A DNA stretch of 64,000 nucleotides from Piezodorus guildinii (lineage: Eukaryota; Arthropoda; Insecta; Hemiptera; Pentatomidae), in NCBI GenBank assembly GCA_023052935.1, contig CM041294.1:10402414-10466413 (forward strand). The letters are read 5' to 3'. The notes under the pieces were generated by a model. That model was not told the origin of the DNA. It saw nothing but the letters and a program-made list of their open reading frames with translations, and did no database searches. The stretch's first letter is position 1; the number at the start of each line of letters is the position of its first letter. Below are positions 35,201 to 42,884 of the stretch, one piece after another. Made by a program: the position numbers and the translations under genes.

Positions 35201-38200
35201 TTGGCTGTGTTAATGTTCAAAAAAACAAAAATTGCGTTAAAAAATATTTTCGCTCTTTTTTCCTTTAGTTGGTTATCACATTTGCTCAACTTTTGTATTT
35301 AACCACTTTTTATCAACTATAATAAGAGGATATTGGTAATTGTTCTGAATCTATAAAATTAAAGGTACTTTAGAGGAAGAAAATTTTAAATATCGTATTT
35401 AATTGGTATGTCAGACTATTTCAGTCAGAACGAAACCTTCATGATATTAAATGAGGAAGATGGTTGGGGGTGCGGTCAACAAAAACTCCATCATTATGAA
35501 TCTTCATGATATTAAGGCCTATTAAATTTCACACTGATAGCAAGTTTAATCAAAATTGTTGGAGCTGTTTATAGGAAAAGCTTTAAAATGTGCCAAATGC
35601 ATAGTATAAAGTAGCACTTTCTGTTAACCAATTTTAGTAAAAAAAGTTGCAGTAACATATTGGGCATGTAGTTGTCTTAAATATGAAATTTCTGTTTCGT
35701 ACGACTTATTGTTTTCGTGCTAGACTAACCACACACACACACACACAGGGGATCACTTGTAGCTGGGTGGATAGCATAACAGCCTCCTATGCCAAAGGCC
35801 ATGGGTTCAAACCTGCAGGTGGTCCTAGGATTTTTTAATGGGGGTAAAAAATCCTTAGTTATGCCGTCTCCTTCGGAGGGAACATTAAAAGGTGGTTCCG
35901 AGTCTGTGCAATGTCAGGTACTCGTTAAAGATCCCTATCCTAATCAAACCTGGATAGGCAAAATTTAGGACTCCCATTGTAGCATCGTCCGATTAGCTAC
36001 AGTAGCATAAAGTTACGTTAAATAAAATAAACAAACACATACACACAGACCTTTTTTCAGGGCTTATGGTTAGATTCGGACCCTAAAACATGTATTTCCA
36101 TTGGAAACTGGAATTAGAAAATTTTAAGGATTGCAATACTTTCCCTTCATATATACTTCATATATAGGTAAGTGAAAGCAAAATTATAATATACTACAAT
36201 AATGAGGTTTTCATTATTTATAGTAATTAACAAATTGACATCAAACTTAATTATTAATCTGGAACATTTTCTTATTATTTGAAGCACTCAATCTAAAAAT
36301 ATGGTAAGTGAGGAAGCGCTAACTTCTAAAATGTATGAATTATTTTAACTAAGCTTCAACTTCATCTGTTTCTTAATATCAACCAACTTTATGCAATAAA
36401 AAAAATCATACTCTCTTTGAAAAACCAATAAAATCAGCTTTTAGGAATCTGGGGTTACCAAAAACTTCGAAATACAGAAAATATTAGATAACATGTTTTA
36501 CAACTGAGTAAGTTTTTTTTATTTATTTATTTTTTTCAAAGTTGATAAGAACTGAAAAAGTTAAGGACTTACTTCTTTAACCACAAAGTCCCAATTTTTA
36601 TCAATTTATAGCCAATTATCAAATTTCATCAAATAAAATTTGTGCATAACCATCCATGTATTAAAGTTGAACAAGTAAAAAATTAGATAATTTTACTTTT
36701 TATCTAATTATTTTAAGGTGAACTAAGTCAAAAGTTGAATTTTTAACAACAGTTAATTATGACTGTTTGTTTTTTGATATTTTTGAAATTATTGTTTATT
36801 TTAGCATTTGTTGATTAGAAGAGTAAATATTTATTTGAGAGGATAATTATGGCAGAGAAGTCTAAGTTTATAATAGAAATAAATATTATAATCAAAGAAA
36901 TGGTTTAAATATAGGTATTTTGGAAATATATCTTATTTATCTAATGCTATTATATCTGTTAAAGAATTTCAGAAATTACTTTACCTAGAGAATTCCTCAG
37001 TGACACCATAAACCGTGTTGCCATCAATGACTCCCGTCAGAGTGTTGAAAGGTACTCTTGATCCTAAAATAATAAAAATAAATAATCTAACAATAGAAAC
37101 TATTAACTACTAATCACCTTTTCACAATTCTCCATTACCTTTTGTAGCTTTCTATATAAGATAACATTTTTTCTAAAATGTTTAGCTTTCTAACGGTATA
37201 TAATTCTTATTATTTATTTTACAGCACTTCTTATAAAGGAATATTCCTGGAGAGGGGGAGATTAACTCCAACCACTTCAGGTGCTTTTAGTCAAATGATA
37301 TTATTGTATGTTCATGAAACTCCTAACAATTCTAGCTGTGTTCAGCAGGTCAGCTTTCTGGGTTTTGTTCATCACAGCTGTAGATATGCCCAACTGCCCA
37401 GTGGCTTCCCCGGTGGACTTTGGTATTAGACCATTGCTAAATATCAATACAATTAATGGATACAATCGCTCTCACAATAACACTATCCAGCCTGTACAGC
37501 TCCTTTAGCTTAGCTGCTAGAGCTTGATACTTGCAAATTTTTTTTGCACAGAGTGAACTTGTGTTGCCATCATTCGGGACAGCCATATCAATTAGCTCAG
37601 CATTTTCTTATTGGAGTCAATCAAAACGATGTCAGGCCGGTTGTGGATAACTGTGTGATCAGTTGTGAATGAACAGTTCCAATAAAATTGTATTCCTTGC
37701 TTTTGAATGAGATCTTTAGGTTTGTATTGATAACAACATTCTTTTTAAACCAATCACCTGGTGATAGACCTTTGCAACATCGTCATGCCCGTCCCGGTCA
37801 GCACGCCACATCCTCCAGTGATGTGCTGGTTTGATTCATAAGTGCTTGCGCAGAGTCTACATTTGCCTGATGTATTTTGTAATTTCAAGATGTGATGGCA
37901 GTAAGACCTTGTGGCTATCACTGTTATTATTATTATATTTAGAAAAAATTTACTTAAACATTTTTTTTTTCACTTTACCCCTTTAGTACGTTATCCAATT
38001 CTTTCAACTTGTATATATTTACCTATTTGTTATCAATTTTAACAAGTCGATATGGCTAATTTTCTGAATATACAAAATGAAAGAGGAAGTAAGTTTAAAA
38101 TGTCAGCATTTAATTAAGCCCTATCAAACTACGTGTATTTAAATCAGAATGAAACATACATGATATTAATCATCATTCAATTCTACAATACATTGATATA

Positions 38201-41200
38201 GCTAGTTAAATTAAAATCGTTAGAGCGGTTTTTAGAAAATCGGAAAAAGTTTCAAAATGCGCAGTATCAAGGGTCTCTTTAGGTGTGCCAATTTTAGTGA
38301 AAAGTTGCTGTAACAACTCAGGTAATGCTTCTAAAATATGAAATTATAACATCATTTTAAGCTAGACTTACCATACACACACACACCTTTTTTCAATCCT
38401 GGCAGGTGGCACTAAGATTTTTTAATGTTAGTAAAAAATCCTTAGTTGTGCTGTCCTTTGTAAGGGAAGTAAAAAGATGGTCCTGAGCCTATGTTATAAA
38501 CTCGTTAAAAATCCCTATTCTTATTAAACCTGGATAGGCAAAATTTAGGACTCCCACTGTAGCATCGTCCGATTAGCCACAACAGGTATAAAGTGATGTT
38601 AAAGTAATACACAAACTAACAAATACATTTTAGCAGGACTTGGTAATTTGGGTGCCTTCAACCCTAAAATGTATATTTTTGGTGAAAACTAAAATAGAAA
38701 ATCTTCTTTATCACAATTAGGAAAAGTAATATTTCATATATAGGTAGGTAGGTGAAAGTAATATCTATTACAGCTCATTTATCAATACTTACATTTCTTG
38801 TTTTGAAAAAAAAAAAAGAAGTGTTTAATCATTTTTAGATTCCGGAGATTGAAGCAAGAATGTGGTTTATTGAAGACATTTATTAATACTAACAATTAAT
38901 AGTAGTAAAAAGTTTCTTTACCGAGTCGACAGTTGGGCCTTACTGCAGGAAACGATCTAACAAAGTCTTGACACTTGACGCCGTGTTTAGCATAAAAGTA
39001 ATCATCGTCCGGAATGGTGATCTCCATACAATATGGATGTTTCAGGTGCGGGGGCCTGTTACAGCATTCCTCTGGCTCGTTCTTTGTAAAGCGATCTGAA
39101 AACAAGCATCAAATAATTTTATTTTTCAATATTTACTGCAGTATATTAAATGAAACACTATACATAATGGTATACCAAAAGAAGACTAGTCTCCTAATTA
39201 ACCACTTAGGATATAGAATTTAATAAATAAAAGAAAAAATAAATATGTAAACTTCCTCAATTTGAAAAATAAATAAATGTATCTTGCAGTAATATGTGTT
39301 TATTTTACGGACATCTTGTACTATTTTTTCAAATTTCCAATATTTTTTATAAGATAATTTCTGTTTGCTTTACATTTGAAAAAGAATTGTTTACTAAATC
39401 TGGTAATATATTCTTTAATAAGAGGGACTCTTAATTCTGAATGCATGGTTTACATTTTAGAATTGTATGGATAATTTTCATTGATTATTTAACATTTATT
39501 TTGTAGCTCTTACAATTTGTTATAGTTTTATTTACACATATAGCTGAATATTGGGCATGTAAAATTAAGGATCGACCTTAGGCAAGCTTTATTTAACAAT
39601 AATTTATTTGATACATTTAATTTAGATAGTCTGTTAAAATATGGATAAATATAGAAGAGAGAGCTCTGCTGGCTTTGTTACAAACATAATTTGTCTGCTC
39701 ACAAGGAGAAGATCCAAAATGTCTCACCGATATTGATTAAATTTTTTTAGGTGAAATCAGACATTAAACCATTAGCATCTGAAAAATATTAGGGGCTGAC
39801 ACTCCCCAAGGTTCTAGTGAAGGCAGACAAATAATTTTGATGCTATTTCAAAGCGGATTAATGGAAAAAAATAAGCTATAAAAATATTTAAGTTTTATGC
39901 TTGGTAATAATTCTAAAAATATAAATAATCTCATTGAAACAGTACTTTTTTTACCCAACAGAAATTAATTTTATTTTATAATTTACAACGTTTTGGTCTC
40001 TAGGGCCATCCTCAAGTATCTATCATGCGTATTTATTCTACTTATTATGTTTCACCGCTTCATCAGCAGCATCTTCTGTTTTCACTCATCTTCAAGAAGG
40101 TCTTCCGCGCACATTGTCCACATATGACGGCCAATGAGATGTAGAAGAGTGGAAACAGATGACACTGCAGATGAAGCAGTGAAACATTACATGTGGAATA
40201 ATTATGCATGATAGTCACTTGAATATGGCCCTAGTGGCTGCAATGTTGTAAAATATGAAATAAAATTAATTTCATTGGATCTTGTAATTGTAAAAGCAAA
40301 ACAAGTATTAGGATTATGATGAACAAAAACTATTAATTATGTTTTACCTAGAGGTGTTCCTGTCAGGGTGAAATCATGGTCCATGAACTGCCCCCAGGCT
40401 ACTACCATGACAGTGCCGGCGTGGTCGTGGAACCCTTCGTCAGGGTGGATTGTCCTTGAGACTATCCTCGGGAGGGGAAGTGGGGTTCCTAATATACTTT
40501 CTCTAGGAGCGCTCATACCGTCGGAGAACTGTGGAGCCATCAGTCTGAAATGAGATTTAAAATTATTAATAAGAGTCATTATGTTTCATCACTGTCATAA
40601 TAGTATCACAACTATAATACGCTGCTTCCAAAACTCAGGCCATTATGTTAAGGGTATCATTGGCTGGGTTCACTACTGTAATTTACATTGTATCTCAGCA
40701 TCAAGAGATATATAACATGTTATATATTAAGGACACTGAGATGTGTAGAATCATCATTTGATAATTATGATATTAATGAAATAAATGTTAATAAGCCTTT
40801 GTCGGCAAAATATCTAAAGGTGTTTACCCAAAACCATGGGGCGCCCCAGCAGCAGCCAACAAGAGTACTAGGCCTGTCCTAGAAATAGGCATACTTATGA
40901 TAAAGGTCTACAAAGGCTGGACTGCCAACCGGGGCACTTCCCATATCAACCCCCCCAATGTGACGAGGATGAGGAAGAGGATTTGAAGGGGTCCTTCTTA
41001 TTCCAGCCACAAGAGTTGAAGTTCCATCTACAAGAAGATGAGAGGTCCGTCGGGGTCAGCAGATAGGAGCTGGAGAATGAAGCCTAGAAGAGATGTCTAA
41101 GCCTGATTCCACCTTCGCCAGCCGACTAAGTGTTTAAAGGTATTTCTTAGGTTGTAACATTGTATTGCAAGGTTAACTGTAATGTCCCTCAGTATTCTCA

Positions 41201-42400
41201 GGCATTGTGTAAATAGATTGTATGTGTTTAAGTTGTTTTTAAATAATAATATAATTTATTGAAACTTGTCTAATTTAATCTTACTCTGCATGCCACCTAC
41301 TGGGATCGGTAAACATGATAACTTTGGAAAAGAATTCCAGTCGTTCTAAAAAGTATAGTAGATAAATAAATTAAATATATTAATTAATATTGTTTTTGAA
41401 GGTACCCCTGCCTTAAAAAAACAACCGGTCAAAATATAGCAAACACTAGGTTATAGGTTTATTGTGTTATAACACTTGGATTACCTGAGAAGTTGGGTAT
41501 ACCTAGTGGGAGTGACTGTGGAGAAACCTTCTTTGCCATGCCATCAGCCCTCTCATTACCAAATACATCTCAATGACCAGGCACCCAATGTTACCCAGAT
41601 CTTAATTAAACAAATTTAATAATTAATATTGGGATGCTGAATAAGTTTGTAGCGTTTTTTTACTGATGATTTCAATAAAAATTTCAGATTCTAGCAAATA
41701 TGTTTAATCAATTATATATAACCCATTTTGATTTATTGCATGTTGCCATCTTTCAGGTAACTTTTCGAATTTGGTCATGTATTATCAGGAATCGAAGAGG
41801 AAGAAAGGATTGAATGTAATGAGTCAGAGTGAGAGCACGGCTTGAGGATTTAATGAAAGATTTTGGATTGTAAGGATAATATACAAAAATAATAAGATGG
41901 TTTAGTAGAGTCTCATAGGTCTATTCTGTAAGTCCATGTGATGGTCGTGTTAATGAGACTTGTGTTGTTAAGTAGAAGGTTTGAGCGTTTTCCAGTAATT
42001 GATGAAGTAGTAGGGCAGTTTCTTGTCGGTTCAGTCGTCTATGAAGATTCCAAGTAGGGAATTTATCAAGGTGGAGTCCTAAGTATCGGATCTGTTCAAC
42101 TGGGTCTAGCAAAGTGTTATTAAAGGATACTATAAGGCACTAAGTATCAGGTTTATGACGATTATAAAATTGAAGTTTCAAGTTTTCAAGATAAGCCTCT
42201 ATAGATACCTCTGGAAGGGTGCGTTAGTGCCTCCCCAGGAAGGGTTGTTCATGTTGTTGCAGAGTCCATCGTGGCGGCGGTACTTGCCGGGATGGCAGGT
42301 CACTTCGGAGAGGTAGGCCGGGCACACCTCCTGGATCATCGTTCTCGAGGTGTCGATCTGCGGCAGTCCCTTCTCCACGTCCTCCACGCTCATGCCGTAC
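19141..42400 (-). CDS. Heme peroxidase (peroxidasin / chorion-peroxidase type), 14 visible exons, 5' incomplete
   Basis: Fourteen GT-AG exons with matching phases join into about 629 codons of an animal heme peroxidase (An_peroxidase fold), which oxidises substrates with hydrogen peroxide, usually outside the cell or in vesicles. Key residues are visible by comparison with myeloperoxidase. The distal His and heme-linked Asp are in WGQFMDHDFTLTG (exon 2). The catalytic Arg and heme-linked Glu are in GEIRVNEQ (exon 6). The proximal His is in FRFGHSLL (exon 8). The stop is TAG at 19141-19143. The first visible exon starts inside the mature enzyme, so a signal peptide and N-terminal exons must lie above 42400. 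A +1 in exon 6 and a -1 in exon 7 interrupt the frame. The family call is firm; subfamily and substrate are not. Confidence 0.9.
19386..19640 (-). mobile_element. tRNA-derived SINE
   Basis: Reverse-oriented member of the main SINE family (GTGGCTAATCGGACGATG at one end, B-box complement near 19585, GCTAGCCACTACACAAC near 19615). It lies in peroxidase intron 13. Confidence 0.7.
19645..20225. other. Intronic AT-rich DNA
   Basis: Nothing recognised. Confidence 0.4.
20226..20296. repeat. (AT)n microsatellite
   Basis: An almost pure tract of about 35 AT units in an intron. Confidence 0.95.
20297..20744. other. Intronic DNA, unassigned
   Basis: No gene or known repeat. Confidence 0.35.
20745..20815 (-). 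mobile_element. LINE 3' tail fragment
   Basis: (AAT)n followed by GGCTTAGCGAACCCGAAGG matches the 3' end of the LINE at 52871-53920, including its trinucleotide tail. It is an extreme 5'-truncated copy. Confidence 0.65.
21123..21345 (-). mobile_element. tRNA-derived SINE, truncated
   Basis: Contains GTGGCAAATCGGACGATGC, AATTAGGATAGGGACCTTTA and the B-box complement near 21325; the A-box end is missing. Confidence 0.65.
21393..21501 (-). CDS. Peroxidase exon 13
   Basis: It encodes EQLREIRKIKLSRILCDN and IQVYPMVLPDYE. Acceptor TTTACAG, donor GTAAGT. Confidence 0.9.
21629..21798 (-). CDS. Peroxidase exon 12
   Basis: It encodes MDVDLWSGGVSEKPLPGS, GPTFACIIATQ and RRGDRFWYELPNQPSSFTPG. Acceptor TTCCCAG, donor GTATTT. 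Confidence 0.93.
22755..24115 (+). mobile_element. Penelope-like retroelement fragment with GIY-YIG domain
   Basis: At about 23335-23520 the plus strand encodes YKINCIDCDKIYIGETSKK and TTRVKQHSNNC, a GIY-YIG endonuclease as in Penelope-like elements. There is no intact reverse transcriptase. A hammerhead-like motif follows at 23968-24007, then an AT-rich tail. The left end has ATAATTAGTTGACCGTTGAG, shared with 29178 and 50190. It lies inside the Harbinger element. Confidence 0.7.
23968..24007 (+). ncRNA. Hammerhead ribozyme motif in Penelope-like element
   Basis: Stem I GAGTC, core CTGATGA (exact), stem II GGGG/CCCT with loop AAGG, box GAAATGTT, stem I GGCTC. Stem I pairs over five positions with one G-U. 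Predicted cleavage after GTT. Confidence 0.7.
26395..27200 (+). mobile_element. Jockey-like LINE, reverse transcriptase relic
   Basis: Degenerate frames encode AFDKIWHEGLLFKL near 26433, QGSILASLLFIVYTHDIP near 26590 and LSPDGLTLHRFMAK near 27050. Many stops and a lost catalytic box. It directly abuts the mariner end at 26375, in peroxidase intron 11. Confidence 0.65.
27406..27498 (-). CDS. Peroxidase exon 11
   Basis: It encodes RKFCGLQAGEDFQDLFGS and TVHRYMQIF. Acceptor ATTATAG, donor GTAATT. The following intron (21799-27405) holds the nested mariner/Harbinger/Penelope cluster. Confidence 0.88.
27577..27686 (-). CDS. Peroxidase exon 10
   Basis: It encodes VTNHLLKKPGHHFGLDL and AFNMQRGREFGIPGFM, the conserved NxxRGRxHG-like motif of the family. 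Acceptor CAATAG, donor GTAAAA. Confidence 0.9.
27835..27962 (-). CDS. Peroxidase exon 9
   Basis: It encodes RRPYDLYRAGVMDEYLMG and QAMDDSITQE. Acceptor TTTCAG, donor GTATTG. Confidence 0.9.
28055..28205 (-). mobile_element. Hammerhead-bearing short retroelement, copy 1
   Basis: Shares its whole length with 48157-48300: the conserved end GAGGAAGATGGTTGGGG, GAAACACAC, the hammerhead-like motif, then GGGTTGACTCTGAGAC and GTCTAAAGAAGTC. The minus strand is the sense strand if the hammerhead precedes the 3' end. Confidence 0.6.
28133..28168 (-). ncRNA. Hammerhead-like motif
   Basis: Core CCGATGA, stem II AGGCC/GGCC, box GAAATGTC. Stem I does not pair convincingly, so it is probably decayed. Confidence 0.4.
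28560..28900 (-). mobile_element. Non-LTR retrotransposon C-terminal fragment
   Basis: The minus strand reads KIYEPVKLPEGYRLRSTREL and MDRLRRLRFYGHMVRI, a pattern seen at the C-terminus of reverse transcriptase polyproteins of RTE-like LINEs. No catalytic part is present. Confidence 0.5.
29026..29057 (+). ncRNA. Hammerhead-like motif, degenerate
   Basis: Stem I TAC/GTA, core TTGAAAA, box GAAACGTT; stem II is weak. Related to the pair at 39985 and 40218. Confidence 0.35.
29170..29510 (+). mobile_element. Penelope-like terminal fragments
   Basis: The first part (29178-29300) has ATAATTAGTTGACCGTTAAG and GGAAGGAATTAGTCCGGG; the second (29300-29510) has a hammerhead-like motif and an AT tail resembling the end of 22755-24115. 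Confidence 0.5.
29383..29415 (+). ncRNA. Hammerhead-like motif
   Basis: Core CTGAAGA (consensus), stem II GGG/CCC, box GAAACGTA. Stem I has one mismatch. Confidence 0.5.
29538..29670 (-). CDS. Peroxidase exon 8 (proximal His)
   Basis: It encodes GYWDGYDPTINPNIIDAFA and FRFGHSLLPTAVERW; His in FGHS is the proximal heme ligand by family comparison. Acceptor TTTTAG, donor GTAAGC. Confidence 0.92.
29747..29859 (-). CDS. Peroxidase exon 7, with -1 frameshift
   Basis: It encodes EARRIVIAEIQHITYNEF, then loses one base in a T run (A run 29805-29808 on the plus strand). After the shift it reads PIILGKEVMEKFGILLEKD in the conserved order. Acceptor CTTAG, donor GTATGA. Confidence 0.88.
29976..30104 (-). 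CDS. Peroxidase exon 6 (catalytic Arg), with +1 frameshift
   Basis: It encodes GEIRVNEQLVLACMHT and MAREHN in one frame, then LARALAQVNPHWDDETLYQ in the next. One extra base lies at about 30031-30036, where the family has N-R-L. Reading on without correction meets a stop after TLGR. Acceptor TTTTAG, donor GTAATT. Confidence 0.9.
30640..31410 (+). repeat. Rep-B copy 1
   Basis: First of three full copies of an unclassified repeat of about 0.75 kb. Landmarks: GGATACTGAGG start, TTTGTCGGCAAAA, CGGGCACTTCCCAT, CCCTCAGTATTCTCA, TGCATGCCACCTA, GGTAAACACGATAC and a final AAAAGC-GGTCAAAAAC block. The start is an inverted copy of the internal CCTCAGTATTCTCA. No coding capacity is recognised. Confidence 0.6.
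31575..32340 (+). repeat. Rep-B copy 2
   Basis: Direct repeat of copy 1 after a spacer of about 165 bases, with the same landmarks and better preserved GC-rich middle (ACCGGGGCACTTCCCATC). Confidence 0.65.
32718..33560. mobile_element. Palindromic DNA transposon with DUF4817-like remnant
   Basis: Starts at TACAGGGTGTTTCATAATTT. Long inverted arms (about 32740-33000 and 33290-33545) are recognisable by CATATTAACATATATCTCAA and its complement. Between them, 33050-33185 on the plus strand reads LLNSAEQTDMLLTYGEVHRN, resembling the DUF4817 helix-turn-helix found in many arthropod transposon proteins, broken by a stop. It is a non-autonomous derivative. Confidence 0.6.
33784..34705 (-). mobile_element. 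Mariner element, core-deleted, best preserved copy
   Basis: TIRs TTGGGTTGTGTCAAATGAAA and TTTCATGTGAAACAACCCAA are flanked by TA. The transposase N-terminal domain reads YEFKLGHSAAEAARNICKAF and ENLPRGRPPSVIDNDVLKH. After WVPHDLTERQQ the sequence jumps directly to a frame equivalent to HVSKHTVQKLKELGYEVLPH, skipping about 150 residues with the catalytic Asp residues. The stop/frame change at this joint makes it non-autonomous. Confidence 0.85.
34752..34897 (-). CDS. Peroxidase exon 5
   Basis: It encodes LRTGYGGLLRMN, GLKDLLPLKVDIPEEGCTR and NTEYCFEA. Acceptor GTTCTAG, donor GTAATT. A mariner copy ends only about 45 bases downstream, in the intron. Confidence 0.92.
35451..35501 (-). mobile_element. 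Minimal 5'-truncated retroelement with 14-base TSD
   Basis: The 3' end of the element seen at 28055-28205 and 48157-48300 (GAGGAAGATGGTTGGGGG) is flanked by CTTCATGATATTAA on both sides (35437-35450 and 35502-35515). This is a target-primed reverse transcription footprint. Confidence 0.65.
35748..36036 (+). mobile_element. tRNA-derived SINE
   Basis: A-box AGCTGGGTGGATAGCATAA and B-box GGGTTCAAACC at tRNA spacing, then the standard body (TTAGTTATGCCGTC, AAAGATCCCTATCCTAAT, TAGCATCGTCCGATTAGC) and an ATAAA-rich tail. Inserted in a (CA)n tract of Rep-A. Confidence 0.8.
36190..36980. other. Intronic AT-rich DNA
   Basis: No recognisable gene or repeat between Rep-A copy 3 and peroxidase exon 4. 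Confidence 0.4.
36985..37063 (-). CDS. Peroxidase exon 4
   Basis: A short exon encoding VPFNTLTGVIDGNTVYG and TEEFSR, the conserved segment before the active-site loop. Acceptor TTTTAG, donor GTAAAG. Too short to appear as a simple long ORF; found by phase and homology. Confidence 0.88.
37440..37940 (-). mobile_element. LINE C-terminal relic (zinc knuckle and restriction-like endonuclease region)
   Basis: Minus-strand frames read KCRLCASTYESNQHITGGC (C-x2-C, H, C knuckle) and later NRPDIVLIDSNKKM, then LIDMAVPNDGN, with a PD...D pattern typical of LINEs with a restriction-like endonuclease. Stops and frame shifts throughout. Confidence 0.55.
38398..38612 (+). mobile_element. tRNA-derived SINE, 5'-truncated
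   Basis: Lacks the A and B boxes; body blocks from GGCAGGTGGCACTAAG to TAGCATCGTCCGATTAGCC remain. Confidence 0.6.
38922..39095 (-). CDS. Peroxidase exon 3
   Basis: It encodes CCNRPPHLKHPYCMEI, PDDDYFYAKHGVKCQDF and VRPNCRLG. Conserved cysteines probably form disulfides. Acceptor TTTCAG, donor GTAAAG. Confidence 0.9.
39690..39955 (+). repeat. Rep-C copy 1
   Basis: Shares blocks with 58280-59350 (AGGAGAAGATCCAAAATGTC, CATTAG-CT-AAAATATTAGGG, CTAAAAATATAAATA). Unclassified; it shows what the second copy looked like without the mariner insert. Confidence 0.5.
39985..40016 (-). ncRNA. Hammerhead-like motif, decayed
   Basis: Stem I TAC/GTA, core TTGAGGA, box AAAACGTT. Confidence 0.3.
40218..40249 (+). 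ncRNA. Hammerhead-like motif, decayed
   Basis: Core TTGAATA, box GCAATGTT; recognisable only by its partner at 39985. Confidence 0.25.
40348..40544 (-). CDS. Peroxidase exon 2 (distal heme pocket)
   Basis: It encodes MAPQFSDGMSAPRES and WGQFMDHDFTLTG with the distal His and heme-linked Asp. Acceptor TTTCAG, donor GTAAAA. Confidence 0.92.
40725..41450 (+). repeat. Rep-B copy 3
   Basis: Same landmarks as copies 1 and 2 (GGACACTGAG start, TTTGTCGGCAAAA, ACCGGGGCACTTCCCAT, CCCTCAGTATTCTCA, TGCATGCCACCTAC). Located in peroxidase intron 1. Confidence 0.6.
41455..41620 (-). mobile_element. LINE RNase H fragment
   Basis: The minus strand reads VPGH-DVFGNERADGMAKK (one stop inside), the end of an RNase H domain of R1/jockey-type LINEs. 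Confidence 0.5.
41632..41795 (-). mobile_element. Mariner-type element, third family, terminal fragment
   Basis: Begins with TTGGGATGCTGAATAAGTT. On the minus strand it encodes TKFEKLPERWQHAINQNGLY before a stop, the C-terminus typical of mariner transposases. The rest is missing. Confidence 0.6.
41800..42195 (-). mobile_element. Jockey-like LINE fragment
   Basis: Minus strand reads DPVEQIRYLGLHLDKFPTWN and QETALLLHQLLE, the conserved segment after the RT catalytic core of jockey LINEs. It ends next to peroxidase exon 1. Confidence 0.65.
42209..42400 (-). CDS. Peroxidase exon 1 (first visible)
   Basis: It encodes YGMSVEDVEKGLPQID, then a Cys-containing stretch and HDGLCNNMNNPSWGG, the conserved entry to the peroxidase domain. 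Acceptor TTGGCAG at 42401-42407, donor GTATCT. The leading single base needs two bases from an unidentified upstream exon. Confidence 0.9.
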
Positions 42401-42884
42401 CTGCCAACGGAAACACAATATTCTGTTAATTTTATAAAAAATGAAATAAAATAATAATAATAATAACTGCTGTTTGGACGATACATCATGTAACCAGTGG
42501 CAGATACACCGGAAGGGAAGCCAAAAACAAAGCTCAACGCATAAATTGAAGTACTGCAGCATATACTAATACCAGTACCAGTGCCCTTCAGTTACGGAAA
42601 TGCAATATGCCAGTGGTACCTAAATAGTGTTCCGCAAGGTGTCATTTGTAAAATTGACTTGATGAAAAATATTTGCGAAACCTTAGCTTGTAACAAGAAT
42701 CACTCAACAATTTGACAGAAAAATAAAATTGCGGGTAGCAACTGATATTAAACTGAAAGCCCGTCGGAGAGCAATCAGAGGAGAGTTGAGCCAGATGCTG
42801 GGGGATCAAACCCAGAGAAGGGACACTTGAGACGAATTCCAGCTACTAGATACTTGTCAGACTAAAAATCAAGCAGCCCTTTTT

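Larger units (their letters stand above)
34924..36184 (+). repeat. Rep-A copy 3, with SINE and short retro-insert inside
   Basis: Starts at CTGGTGCGGACAAC and ends at AGGTAAGTGAAAGCAAA. It is interrupted by a SINE in its (CA)n tract (35748-36036) and by a 51-base insert at 35451-35501. Confidence 0.65.
37090..38770 (+). repeat. Rep-A copy 4, interrupted
   Basis: Rep-A flanks (37120-37215 and 37975-38390, tail to 38768 with AGGTAGGTGAAAGTAA) enclose a LINE relic and a truncated SINE. Confidence 0.5.
39958..40281. mobile_element. Palindromic element with paired decayed hammerhead motifs
   Basis: Arms AGAAATTAATTTTATTTTAT and the complement near 40255-40280 enclose two outward hammerhead-like motifs. 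The middle (40045-40185) is GC-richer and unrelated to either arm. Confidence 0.5.
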
